Shown here one piece after another: positions 26,801 to 38,900 of a DNA stretch of 64,000 bases. Source of the stretch: Rotaria sordida (lineage: Eukaryota; Rotifera; Eurotatoria; Philodinida; Philodinidae); assembly GCA_905250125.1 (NCBI GenBank), contig CAJNOL010000040.1:124001-188000 (forward strand). Reading direction: 5' to 3'. Below the pieces are notes generated by a model. The model was not told the origin of the DNA. It did no database searches and saw nothing but the letters and a program-made list of their open reading frames with translations. Position numbers and translations under genes: made by a program. Numbering within the stretch: position 1 is the first letter of the stretch; each line of letters starts with the position of its first letter.

Positions 26801-29800
26801 TTATTTCGTCAAAATCGTGTCGAAGTCTATTAAATGAAATATCAAATAACTTTTTATTTTTAAAAGAAGTTAAATCAACATACGTTCCAGGTATTTTACT
26901 AAATTCTTTACGTGAAAATGGACCAAGAAGTTCACAAAAATCTGCTACACAATTTTCTTTAGCTAGATAAAGTAGCAAACAAGAACCACTATTCAAATAC
27001 ATAGTACTTACAGAAATTTATTAATTATCAAATATATACTTACTCTGTATAAGCTTCAACTAATGCTTTGAAAAAATCATCATTACGATGTTTAATATAT
27101 AATGATTCAACCTCATCCGGTCGAAATGTATACGTTTTTTCATAACGTACTTCAAATCCATGTTGTACGATTGCTTGAATAATAGCTCCTGAGTTATAAA
27201 AATAATATAGAATTACATTTCTATTAGTAACTGTATTCATTGATCTGCAGTTTTGCTTTTTGGGATTTAGAAATTGATGTATAGGTTTTGAACTTAATTC
27301 ATATATATATAAGTCTTTGTTTCTTATTTCTTTTACAAATACTAATCGTTTGCCTTTCAAACTAGTTTAGAAAAACATATATTTGTAGCATTGCCTCTGG
27401 ATTTCAGATTGCAAATCTATAATTGTATAATACAGTGAAAGACATTAGTCTCCGGTATGATTCAAAAAACTATTTCGAAAATATATTTTTGTCTTTTTAT
27501 TTTGATCCAGATATCTTGCCTATTAACTTTATAATATGGAAAAGAAAAACCGGACTTTTAAGAATAATTGCAAATTTGTTAAGCTTTCGTTTCTGACAGA
27601 GACTGAATGTAAGCACTTTTTTCTGATTGTCACCAAATATTTTTCATTCTAATATAGCACTCATTCAATGTGTCACTTGAGTGCCTAAAAAATGGTAAAA
27701 TTTGTTTTTTTTTATTCAGATCTATTTATGAAGAAAGAAGTTAAAAATACATAAAAATTTTAGACCAAATTTTAAGTACTTCCCTTTTTCTATCGAACAG
27801 AAAGATGTATCGAAAAATAAATTCTACTGTGTCGTAGTTGCTAATAAGACGTGTCAAAGGAGTCCTATGGTTACATATTTATGAAAGAACGGAAAAGTAT
27901 TTGGCTTATCGGACGAAAGTATTTGCATCCAGTCTCTGACATTGAAAATAAATACTTAGTCTTTCTTTGTCTTGCTTGATTCAATTTCATTAAATGAACA
28001 TTTTTTCCATATACCTTTCTTCGATCGTACATGTGCAGGTCCAAGAAGACACAATGTTGCTGTTTTATGAACATATTCATCAACAGATTTTCCTTTAATT
28101 AAAGGTTGATGATATTCAGGAAAAACAATTTGAATTTCCCTATACAGATTACAAATATATATATATATAAATCATTTCTAATGAAGGGAGTTCTCTAACT
28201 GTTCAATGGCTTTTGAGTCAAGACTATGTGCATTATGTAGATCTAAATGAGTTATGAATACTCTGAAAACAGTTCGTGGCTTTAGTTTATGACTACGGAG
28301 ATACTGAACTTCTACAGTATTTTTAACTGAATGCTGTGGCAACAGAAAAACTGGTTTTCGAATTTTGATTTGAAACTTTGCGTACTCAACGAAAGAAGTT
28401 TCCGATTTTTGATTTGCTCCTATCCTGCAATAAGAATACCAAATCTGCTGATTTATATGAAAGACACGTGATTACCACAGTTTTATCGTAGGATAGGAAC
28501 AGCGATATACATAAAAAATCTATTCTCATAAAGGTCTATCTCTATGTAAAGTTTCAAATCGAAATTCAAAAATCAATTTTTCTATTACTATAGCATTCAT
28601 TTAATAAATATCATAAAAAAATCTAATATTTCCATAACAATAAGCTAAGGACAAGAACTCTTTTCATAGTATATTCATACCTGATTTTAATCTACATAAT
28701 GTACAAAAATCTCGACTTAAAAGCGATTTGAACAGTTGAAGGATTTCTCTCATAAATAATATTCAAAATATAAACTTTAGAGCTTCATTGTTTGTATGAC
28801 TTGAATAGAATCCATTTAAAATAATATCCGTTCCATAAATTGCAGTTAAAGATTCAGGATTATTTTCTTTCGCTAAATCTGGATCATTTAAACCAATTAT
28901 ATAATGAAGATCATCGGATGTTGATCGTCCTGTATAACCTTTTGATACTACTGCATAAGTACTTGGACCACTATACATAAATCGTATGAATTCATTAAGA
29001 ATATTTAAATCCTATATGAAAAATAAAATAATATTAAAAATAATTATAAATAAATATACTGGTTTAAAAATTTTGATCATATCTTCATCATTTAATAATT
29101 TATCAACATATGTATGAATAATAAAACCTTTATTACGTAACTAAAAACATATTCAATATTTAAGATTAAATTTTCTATTTTTTTTTCTTTTTTGTTTTGA
29201 TTATTTTTACATGATCTAAAATTTCATCTTTTTTTCCATTAGCAACAAGATCAGGTTTAATAACAAATAGTGCAACATCTAATTTATATGGTTCTAAATA
29301 TATAAATATAAATTAGAATAAAATTTTTAGAGCAAAAAAAAGAAACACCTTGACTAAGCCAATAATCTTGATCAATTTTTTCTGCTGTTTTCATTAATAA
29401 ACTTCGTAAGCTTAGTGATTCACTTTTATATACTAAACATAAAAAAAAAAAGATCAATAAAGATTCATGTTCAAAATCAAGTAAAAAAAAATTTTTGTTT
29501 TTACATATAGGTTCTATTGAAAATGATTCTTTATTATTAATTCCATTCATTTGTTGAATACCATTATTTTCTGAATATTTCGTTAAAAATAAATCATCAA
29601 TCTATAATAAACATTAATAATATATATGAACGAAAATATTCATTTAACTTACAGGTTCTCGTTTACGATTTTCTTTAATTACTTGTAATTCTTTATTAAG
29701 TTGTTCTTCAATAGATTTTTCTATTTGTGGTGCATTCATATGATATTGTATATGTACTAAAATATTACTCTAAAAGATTTTATTCATATAGATATTAACT

Positions 29801-30173
29801 CTTGCAAAAAAAAAATACAATACTCCAAAAAAAAGTAATAATGGTTCACAATAACCACGATAACGTTTCAATGATTCAATATTTTCACAATTTGCTGAAT
29901 AGAATGTTAAATATTCTGTTTGTATTAAATTACGTTTAAGTTTAAGAAAAATATCTTCTAATATAATTGTTGAACCAGCCCAATCTTGATAAACATCGAT
30001 TACTGTACAAAAAAACAAAAGAAATTAATTAATTGAAAATATTTTCTTTTCTTTGATATAAAATAAATATAAATAGAAAAAAAGACTTATTTTAAGCCTT
30101 CTTTGTTTAACATTATATCCCATTCTTCTTTTGATTGTATATCTCGTATTTCAGCTCTTTTTTTCGTTTTCAT
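20820..30173 (-). CDS. Thioredoxin-like / triple NDK / quadruple PLAT fusion protein
   Basis: About 32 exons and 1,280 residues. The N-terminus (30173-29653) matches NME8/TXNDC3: VIDVYQDW then WAGST where thioredoxins have WCGPC, so the redox CxxC is lost. Three NDK domains follow. Domain A (29293-28015) begins ALFVIKPDLV and has NGFYSSHT at the active-site loop (His to Tyr). Domain B (from TLCLLGPAHV, about 28100-26650) has IHGSEN. Domain C (from TLTIIKPG, about 26660-25990) has NGLHASSN. Domains B and C therefore keep the phosphate-accepting His. From 25746 four PLAT/LH2 domains follow, starting about YELAVHTR (25740), CAIIIQTG (25045), YEIYIVTG (23845) and YTIYILTE (22305). The protein ends at 20820 in a coiled-coil-like tail. 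NME8 relatives act in cilia and flagella; a ciliary or axonemal role here is inferred. The exon 1 donor and one junction before 21309 do not close cleanly. Confidence 0.8.
21284..21309 (-). other. 26-nt microexon candidate in the fourth PLAT domain
   Basis: Flanked by a TTTTCTAG acceptor and a GTATG donor, and joining in frame to the exon at 21225-21150 to give IQIRLLIRSPDQITRW, a PLAT-like strand-loop-Trp segment. Its upstream phase (two bases needed) does not match the phase-0 end of the exon at 22316-22123. Either another tiny exon is missing from my model or the gene is damaged there. Confidence 0.45.
22614..22630. repeat. (GA)n tract in an intron of the fusion gene
   Basis: A short run of GA dinucleotides in the long intron between the exons at 23348 and 22472. 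Confidence 0.85.
23893..23907 (-). other. 15-nt microexon candidate in the fusion gene
   Basis: A 15-nt segment with acceptor CTATTAG and donor GTATG links the end of the second PLAT domain to the start of the third in frame (Lys-Asn-Arg-Ser-Asn/Val). The downstream intron would be only about 39 nt. The flanking phases (1 before, 1 after) fit, which supports it. Confidence 0.5.
28323..28613. mobile_element. About 290-bp foldback element in an intron
   Basis: The two halves are inverted copies: the left arm (from TTAACTGAATGCTGTGG) pairs with the right arm ending TAGCATTCATTTAA, and inner segments around GATTTGAAACTTT and GTTCCTATCCT also pair. It sits in the intron between the exons ending at 28776 and starting at 28139. 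It is non-coding and reads as a MITE-like insertion. Confidence 0.7.
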
Positions 30174-30435
30174 TCAATAATTAACCAATTTGATTTTAGT
30201 TTTTAGCGCTCAATAAGAAAAATGTTAAAATTTAAATGATCAATACGATCGATTGTCAGATATATAATCTTTCATCAAATAAATAAAACCTTGCAAAAAA
30301 AACATCAGACAATAATATACAAATGATCTAGTGTCTTTTCATAATATAAGAAAAAAAAATTAAGCTATTGTTTTCAAACAACAAACAATTGTATTATTTT
30401 TGTTATAAAAAAAAAAAAAGAAAAGAAAAAGGAAA
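30174..30435. other. Short 262-bp gap between two co-directional genes
   Basis: This lies between the stop of the minus-strand hypothetical gene (30436) and the start codon of the fusion gene (30173). It is A/T-rich, with poly-A runs near 30400-30425 as seen on the plus strand. So short a gap is compatible with shared transcription, but a separate promoter cannot be excluded. Confidence 0.5.
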
Positions 30436-31251
30436 TCAACGATGTTGTAACAAATGATGATTTGTATGTTGTGGTCCAGCTGAAGGAATAATCGATTTAA
30501 CGCATAATAATGTTGAATCAAATGGATTGATTGTTGTGCTTATAGTATCCGATACATTATCATTATCGATTAGTTCATCAAGTTCATTATTATCTGTATT
30601 TGAATGAAATGTTGTCGATAGAAAATTTTGTTTAGCTGATGAATTAATTGTATCAGTTGATGAACGAGGAAGCTTAGCAGAATAATTAATTGCTTGAGAA
30701 CGACGATTACGTACTATTGCTGATAATGGATCACGAGCTTGTGCAGCTGGATATGGAGGTTTCATAACAAGATCAACAACAGATAAATGAATATCTTGTT
30801 CAGTTGATGAATTTTTATCTTCCTAAATAAAAATTAATCTTATTAAATTAATAAAAAAGAAATTTACCTGTCGTTGAGATTGATTTACATTTCGATTTTT
30901 TCGTTTTGGTTTTTCTTGATCAAATAAATGAATAAGATCACTTGTTGCTTGTAAATTTCTTGATGGTTCTCCAAGAAAAACTCGAGCTAATTTACGTTTA
31001 GCAATAAATAAATGATTATTAGCAAAATCATTTCGACGATATGGTTTATGACCCTCATTATTACCATTAATAGTTGATATTGATGGTAAAAATGATTCAT
31101 TATTACCATTAGTACTTTCAATTGATGAACGTGCACTTTGTACTACTGATGCATGATGATGTTGTTGATTATTTAATGATAAATTATAAGCTCCTGTTGT
31201 ATGTTTACGACGATAACCATAAGGAGGAAAAAATCCTGTATTTATATTCAT
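30436..31251 (-). CDS. Unrecognised polar protein, 256 residues
   Basis: Two exons, 31251-30868 and 30822-30436, split by a 45-nt GT-AG intron, give 256 residues. I do not recognise a family. The N-terminal half is rich in Asn, Ser and His, followed by a basic stretch with FIAKRKLARVFLGEPSRN and a Lys/Arg cluster KPKRKNRN that could act in nuclear localisation. The second exon begins with an acidic run and then KPPYPAAQARDPLSAIVRNR, the most ordered-looking segment; the tail is Ser/Thr/Asp-rich. No signal peptide or membrane segment is seen. It lies 262 bp upstream of, and in the same direction as, the thioredoxin/NDK/PLAT gene, so the two could be co-transcribed. Real coding status rests on codon use, the clean intron and the length. 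Confidence 0.65.
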
Positions 31252-33246
31252 TTAGATTTCTTTTTGTCACTTAAAAAGTAGGAAAATGTGTATATATTTT
31301 ACTTTTTTGTATTATATGACTTTGTAAATTCGATGTCTACCTCTTTTTTTTTCTCTCTCTCTCTTAAAACATAAATGAAAAAGAAAACTCAAAAGAATAA
31401 AAAAGAAAAAACGAGAGAGAGAGAGAGAGAGAAAGCAATGAATATAAATTGCCTTTGTCTATTGAGACATACTTTTCTTCACTTAAAAAATATTTACAAA
31501 GTGAACAAAATAAAGTAGAAGAAAAAAAAAGAAGAAGAAGAAAACGATTTATTTTGTCATAGTTATATACATATATTTTTTTTTGTACTTTCATCATTTT
31601 GACAACAAAATATTTTCAATGTCAATGAGATGACTGATCTCAATAATTCGTTTACAATGACCTATTGTTCTTGAATGATTTTTGTTTCTTTTTTATAATT
31701 ATCAAACAATCAATTTAATCTTACATTTTTCATATTGATCATTTTATTTGTCTTTTTTTTCGTTTGAATATTTGGAAAAATAATGTACACGATGTTTTTC
31801 ATCTAAGTTAAATAAATAATTTTGTTTTCTTTATGTGAAACATTCCAGACTTTAATTCATCTGACTTTGTTCAGTACATTTTTTTTTCATATACAAGAGT
31901 TTCATTAATTCCATCGCAAAAAGAAGTATGTGAAGATGAACAAGTCAATGTTTTTCATGCATACTGAGAATATCGACAATGACATTTGAAAGATCTTTGA
32001 TGGATTATGAACATGATCATTCTTTAATAATATACATGTATTTTCTATTTGAAAAATTTGTTTATCCTATATACTGTAATGTACATTAATAAAGGCTGAA
32101 TTCTTGTTGAAGTTAGTTCATGATTTTGCTAAAGAACATTGTTTTTTTTTTATCTTTGTCTAAAGTAACTAATTTATTATTTTTCATATAGATCGTTTAA
32201 TTGTCATTTCAGTTATAAAATATTAAAATATATGACAAGTATTTAGGTTGATAATATTTGGAAACTTTATTTCTACAGATGATTTTAAATTTTTCATTAT
32301 CTTTGTAGAAAATTTCAGCGTATTATTTAAAAGAACATGTCTGTTGAATTTAAAATATAAAGAATTTAAAATTTTGGAATTTTTTATTACATAGAGATTA
32401 ATAAATGAATCATTAAAAATAGATATTTAGGTTTTGAAAATTGTTTTTTAACGTTTCGCATTTGTTAATTCAATGAAATTCGATTTTGTTTAATTTGATT
32501 TCATTTTATTTTAGTAAGTAAATATTAAATATTTATTTTAAGTTGATCTATGACTATGATTTTGAGTGTTAGTCTTTCTTTTTCTTTTGATTTTTGTTTT
32601 GTTAATAGAGAATGACCAAAGGTTTCATTAAATTCAGTACTATCATTATTGAAGAAATATTTTATTTAACAATATTTTCTTTTCTCTAGAGAAGAAAACA
32701 AATGAATATTGGAATAACAATCCAAATCTCTTTTAATAACTATTGTTGCAGAAAATGCAGAACGCGTAATAACAAAAAAAGTCTTTATACACCATGTGTA
32801 GAGAATTCCTTAAGCTACTGATTATTAAAAAAAAAATTTTGTATCCTTATTTTGTCTCTAAGATATACGACTTACAAATGAGATGATTATCAGATTACTA
32901 AAAAAAGACCTCTTCTGTTTAAATTGTTTTTTTTTTACCTACGAGAAATACTTTTCTTGATGATGTGGTGAGCGATAAATATTAGCAAAAGTTGCTGCTA
33001 TTGAATAAAAGGTGTTTAAAAATTTTCACACGAATTAATGGAACAAAAGATTGTATGACATAAAATGGCAACTGCAGTTGCAATTAAGGGGTAACAATAT
33101 GGAAAAAAAAAATTTTTAATTTTCATCTAAACGTAAAACTTGTTAATATTTACACATCGATAAGTAAACAGATTGCTGTTATTTATAAATACGAGCATCA
33201 TCTATTGTTATATAAATGATTGATGTGGATATAGATGGGTCTGACC
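31252..33246. other. Gene-free AT-rich spacer
   Basis: This contains the presumed 5' region of the minus-strand hypothetical gene, a (CT)n tract near 31350-31362, a (GA)n tract at about 31412-31432, and then plain AT-rich sequence. No coding exon is recognised. Confidence 0.55.
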
Positions 33247-33710
33247 AGGGAAGGTCTCCAAGTGTTCAAGCCATTTAGAGCCCATCTTTTAGCTATAAGT
33301 AGATCTCAAAGAGATATGAAAGACCTAAAAAGGATTCATTCCCTCATGCCTTCATTCCTAAGATATTGAGTTTTCAAGATATTGTATGAAGAAACGAGAA
33401 TAGAACGATCGATGACTTTTTTGTGAGAAAAGTGAAACATCAACGGCTGTTATGTATAAAATCGAGCGTTCTGTCTATATATAACGTGTTTCTGACTAAA
33501 ATAATATTTTTCTCGTCAGAAATCGACGAAAATAAATAGTATATAATGATCTATCTGTTATATTCTAATCTCCATATCCATATTGTAACACCATCATAAG
33601 TAGAAACCGTTGTTTATGTTGTTTTTTTTTAACCTTGATTTTCTTTATTTGAAATCCATTTTCTTATATAATTGGTGTCAAAAAAAAAATAATTAATTTT
33701 TTCTTTTTAA

Positions 33711-34038
33711 GGATCATTACGATTTAGTTCTCAAATATGTCGATTACTTACCAAAAATATGCCAGGTATTGGCATTTATTGTACAAATAATTCTTATGAT
33801 CATTATGACAGTTCAACGTGAAATATTGAAAGATGCACAAAACTTGCCTGGTCTATTGGTATTAACACCACGGAATATGAGAATTAAAAACTATATGATA
33901 AAAAGAAAAAGAAGATTTCAGGCAATATTTATTTTTATCACGTATATGTCGGGTATATGTAATACAGTATTAGGTGATGCCATATTTATGTATCCTGTTG
34001 GTTTATTTTTAAATGCTATTGGGTGTGGGTGGGTGTGA
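33711..34038 (+). other. Possible captured coding fragment, membrane-like
   Basis: Inside the transposon, on the strand opposite the transposase, an open frame follows a good acceptor (TTTTTAAG at about 33703-33710). It begins DHYDLVLKYVDYLPKICQV and continues through two hydrophobic segments (about 33755-33800 and 33930-34020). It stops where a GTGTGGGTG repeat starts. It could be a captured host exon or chance. I recognise no family. Confidence 0.25.
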
Positions 34039-35510
34039 CTGTGGCTGTGTGTGTGGGTAAAAAGAAGGTCTGCACCCACACCCCACCCACCTGCACACCC
34101 GCACTCGCACCCCACGCCCAGCCACACCCGATGAAAAATCTCGGATGACAATTGATTGTGATTCAGAGACGTGAGATGGATGATATTATTTCGCTCGCTC
34201 ATATTGATATCAAGTTCATCGAGCATCACAAGATCATACGATGAGGAATCACTTTCATTTGTCGATTAAAAAACACATCCAAAGGTTGAATTAGACTAGG
34301 GGTTTTTGTCGGTATCTCAAGTCTTGTGCATCCCGAGATGTGATCGTACAGTCCTTTTCCATACGTTTGTCCTCCCCAACAATCCTAGATGAGTAGAAAC
34401 TTTGTTCGCTGCCCAAGCGATGGAAGAAGAACATGATCACGCCAATACTAAACTAAGGACGTCGTAAGTTTTCCGGAGCTGCTGCAGGTGACGATTACAT
34501 TTGAAGCCTTGAATAAATGCGATCGAATGTTCTCACTCATACGTCCCTTGGTCTCCTTCAGACAGAGATAGAGCGGTGAGAGAAGATGGCCATCGAGCGT
34601 GATGGTAGGCTGCACAGTATAACTGTGAGTATTGGTGTTTGTAGAGCGGACAACGGCAACAGTTATTTTCTCACCCTGGTACCTCAACGTTCGAGTAGAG
34701 CGCATTTCGAATTCGATTCCACTTTGATCGGTGTTCAGGACCTCGCTCGCTTCATAATTCGACGAATGTTTGCGAACCTCAGCCACAAAATGATCGGCTG
34801 AAGCTATAATTGTCTCTTGATTTTGTGTTTCACGTTTCGTCAGAATCTACGAAAAATAGATATTTTTAGTAACTTTCATCGCAAAATATTATGCAAGAAA
34901 TTAAAGCTTCGCGTCAAACATAGGTGTGTGTAACTCGCTAAATGGTCTTTCTTCCATTTTGTCTGATTGTCAGAAAGAAGGGTATTTTTCATATATTTCT
35001 GAGGACTGATCATGAATCTTCTTACTTTCGTCACCTTGCGCGATATAATATTATGCTTATGCTTGAACGAAAGTAGCCAATGGTGTGAAGCAGTGAAACC
35101 ATATAAAGATTCATTCACAGCTTTCTTCGACGCCCACGACGAAGGTCAATATCATGGGCGGGTAAAGTATTGCCACGAGTCCGTTCGAACATATCAAATA
35201 CATAATCATCGATTTTGTCAATTTTCTGTTTCTTCGTATCGTGTCTCGCCAGGTATCGACGAAAACGAGCGATGTAGTTTTGATGTGGTATGCGGTAGAA
35301 GTTATGTTTCACTGTCGACAACCGTCGTTTTCGTTGACCAGTTTTCGGGTTAATTTCATCGTAGAAATTGATCGCCAGAATCATTTAGTCAAGTGAAAAT
35401 TTGCTAAGCAATATCCTATCCTCATCTTCTTCACCACAATATTCGAGATCAAGTGATTCTTCATCTTCGGCATTTTCGTCCTCTACTTCATCAGTCAACT
35501 ATCGAACAAA
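33918..35510 (-). pseudogene. Broken CENP-B/Tc5/pogo-like DDE transposase
   Basis: Transposase pieces run right to left in several frames. An acidic leader lies at about 35500-35390. A helix-turn-helix part at 35384-35115 has KIDDYVFDMFERTRG and IDLRR. A CENP-B-like part follows from 35118 (FTASHHWLLSFKHKHNIISR). A DDE core piece (34786-34448) has NTDQSG, probably with the first catalytic Asp. Next comes a segment with DCWGGQ, probably the second Asp, and SLIQPLDVFFNRQ (34447-34240). A C-terminal piece from 34229 has LDELDINMSERNNII. At least two frameshifts and several stop codons separate them, and a GTGTGGGTG repeat cuts the end. The enzyme would have moved the surrounding element but cannot be made from this copy. 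The superfamily is inferred from motif layout. Confidence 0.75.
34018..34130. repeat. (GTGTGGGTG)-type G/C-rich simple repeat
   Basis: Imperfect GTGTGGGTGGG units, then CACACCC-type units, near the 3' end of the transposase pseudogene. The two halves are roughly complementary, so the stretch could fold back on itself. Confidence 0.8.
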
Positions 35511-35974
35511 GAATGTGAGCACATAACATTCATTACAGCAACGAGGTGGTGTGCCGAGAAAGAAAAAGAAAAGCAACAGTGTCAATAATGAATCATCCTC
35601 GTCCATCCATTAAGAATCATTGTGCTTTAAAATGATATTAAAAACAAAATGAAAATTTTGTGTACTATTTGGACTCATGAATAATGAATAGAATCGTTAT
35701 AGATAGGATTATATTCAGCTCTCAAATTAAAACAGATCCGACAAAGAGCGCATAATATTGGAAAAAAGCTTCAGCCATTGATGTTCCACTTTTCTCACAA
35801 AAAAGTCATCGATCATTCTATTCTCGTTTCTTCATACAATATCTTGAAAACTCAATATCTTAGGAATAAAGGCATGAGGGAATGAATCCTTTACAGGTCT
35901 TTCATATCTCATTGAGATCTACTTATAGCCAAAAGATGGGCTCTAAACGGCTTGAACACTTGGAGACCTTCCCT

Positions 35975-38900
35975 CGTGAGTGTCGGTATCGAACAAGAAG
36001 AGACCAAAATCACACCCGCATCCATACCCCAATTCTTTTAAATCTTATCATATTCGAAGTTGAAGAAGAATGAATCAATAATTATATCCTTTACTTGATA
36101 ATTTAATTACTTCAAGAAAAAAGGATTTTATATATACAGAAAGTGGTTTCAGGTTCAGGAGCACATGTATGATAGAGAAAAAAAATGGAAAACCTTTGTA
36201 TATGTTGGTTTTTTCTTTATTTGTATTGTTGAATTACAACAATATATTGTATTTTTGCGACATCAACAAGCTACTCACAAGAAATTTAAAAAAAGTTTTC
36301 ATTTTGCTACTCCCTAATGGTAACTGGAGTTGCCAAATTATCGTGCACACAGGAAAATGCACTTGATCGATCTGTTTATATTATTGATCTACTAAAGAGG
36401 ACAATGCTCTGTTTCAATAATTGTTTTATTAGTGAGTCTTCTGGAATCATTATGGGGGTTAAGGGTTAAAGAAAACATTTCAAGAGAAAATGAAATCATT
36501 TTCAATTTACCTCATATCTTATGTATTCGAATTGAAATTCATTTATTCGATAAGCTTAAATTAAATCAGAGATATACAGTGTCAATGAAAATATTGACAG
36601 CGTCTTTACCAAAACTGAAACCCTGATACACTCATACAGTTCAGCTGTGTCTGGTACATCAGTGAACACCGATGTCTCTGTGAGATCAATATTACAGTGC
36701 AAGTCAATGTCAGTGATAGAGATGTGCGGGACCAGTCGCTGTCTACGAGACTGGGACCACTAAAAGTTTGGATTATGACCGGAATCAAGACTGAAAAATA
36801 CTTGGCGTCGCATACTTCTAGTCGGTGAACACTGGTGGTAACCTAGTCAGTGTTTCTGTGATCTCAGTGTTGGTGACGTCGGTGAACAGTATACTAGCAC
36901 TACAAATTCCTAAATTAAATTAATAGACCATCAAAGATTCAACATAAAAAATCTGATTAAATTTATTATAATCCAACTATGCATATTCTAGGAAACGGAA
37001 ATATCCTATCTTTGACTTGTTATGTTTTAATTACATATGAAATTACTTCTATAACAGAATATTCTGATTTAATTATACCAGAGAAATGAGTCGACTATCT
37101 GCTATAAAATTTCTAGCAATTTCATATCAAATGTTACTTACTGTTCCTATTTTAAATGCTCTTTCAAACGAGTTTCTAAGATTCTACGTATTTATTGAGT
37201 TCTAAGTATCTTTTATAAATTTAAAAGAAAATAATTGAAAACTTTTTTTCATATTATTTACAACAACTTTTGATTTATTTCAATAGCATATTTCAAAACT
37301 TATTTGGTACTATTGTTTTTAATGAGTAGAATCATTGAAAATTATGCACATAGAAATTTACATGGGTATAATGAAGAAAAAAGAATAATGAACTGGATCG
37401 AAGCTTTACATATCCGAATGTATAATTTAAATTGCAATAAAAGAATTTATTTCACGATAAAAACTACAGCAAATTATAATTAAAAAAAAACATACAAAAA
37501 AAAGTTATCAATAGGAATATGTTTTCCGAAAAAATCAGTAATGTATCAAATATATTTTTATATAAATCATTTTGTTTAACCAACATGATATGATATTATA
37601 GAATATTAGCAAAAGTATTTTGAATTTGAATTTATATTTTTAATAACATTATTTCATCATTCATCAACTTTGATATAAATTGAGATATGAATAATAAACA
37701 TAGGTGTAACATTACTAAATGCAAATATGATCAAGAACAAATTTGATTAGAATAAAATCGAAATAAAATAGTATCAACTTTTTGATGAAGTCTTTTATTT
37801 TTCATGATAATTTTGTTATATATATCATATTCATTATTTGATACATAGTTCTTATGAAACTACAATATGAATTCAGTAATATTCATCTTATAGAGATAAT
37901 GAATAAGCTGCTTATGTGAATAAATTATGATATAAGGGATTTAATAGTTCTAATAGTTCATAATCGGAGATTACATACGAAAAATGTAATAATAAATGTA
38001 AAATAATTTGCAGTTGTTTTATACATAATTAAACATTTTTAAATGTATTTTTTATAGATTTTTGTTCATCATAAATATGGTAATGAAAGATGTCTTTTTT
38101 TTTGTTGATGTCCTTTAAAGAGTATATTATAAATATGTGTAATATTTGAGATAAGATTTCATTATTAAATATTTAATAATAAACAATGTTTTTCTGCTAA
38201 ATATGATCAATTTTAAGTACTTTCTTGAAAAAAACGTTAAGTTTTCTATATATATGTATTTACAAACAAGCAGTTTATCGATAATATATACGTATGGTTT
38301 TCATTAATTTTATACAAGCTATCAACAACAAAAAATGACATTTTAATGTGTTGTCTAAAATATTTAATAATAAAAACAAAACGTTTTTGTCTATGTCGTT
38401 GAAAAAACTGCTTTGCATGAGGATACAGGATATAATATCAATATTCATAGCAGTAGTTTTATGTTCACATACTTTACAATGCATAACGATGTTTGATATA
38501 AGATTAATTTCTATATTATTGTCTTACAACTCTATTTATAAAGATGTTATTTAGAGTGTATGTGTGTAAGGCTTATATACAGCAGAGCTGCCAGCTTGGG
38601 CTACTGCGCAGCAGATCACCAGGCCAGGTCGAACTTTGAAATTTTAATCTGTGTACGATGTAATATTATTTTCCCTAATATAACTTGAAACATACGATAG
38701 CACTAAAAGCTCATGATTTTGTGAGGGTATAGACGTGGGTCTTCTCTTCACATATACAGTCACATCCGTTTATCTCTTCGTTGTATGTCTGCTTATATGT
38801 TGTTTTTCTATTATAATTACACTTTTCCGATTATGTAAAATAATGCTGATATATATTCAGAAATATTTCGATGAATCTAGTGTTTCTTGTATCAAAAACA

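Larger units (their letters stand above)
33247..35974. mobile_element. Decayed DNA transposon with ~200-bp terminal inverted repeats
   Basis: Terminal inverted repeats at 33247-33449 and 35772-35974 start AGGGAAGGTCTCCAAGTG and match over about 200 bp with few differences. Between them the minus strand carries remains of one transposase. I see no clear target duplication beside the repeats (outer bases CTGACC and CGTGAG), so the true ends may lie slightly elsewhere. The interior is more GC-rich than the surrounding spacer, which fits insertion from elsewhere. Confidence 0.85.

Noticed and set aside
35012..35353. 113-codon open frame on the plus strand inside the transposon
   Set aside because: It is antisense to recognisable transposase pieces and has no motif of its own.
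36640..36900. Possible tandem or satellite repeat
   Set aside because: Repeated GGTGAACA-like words are visible but no unit length or clear copy number could be set by eye.
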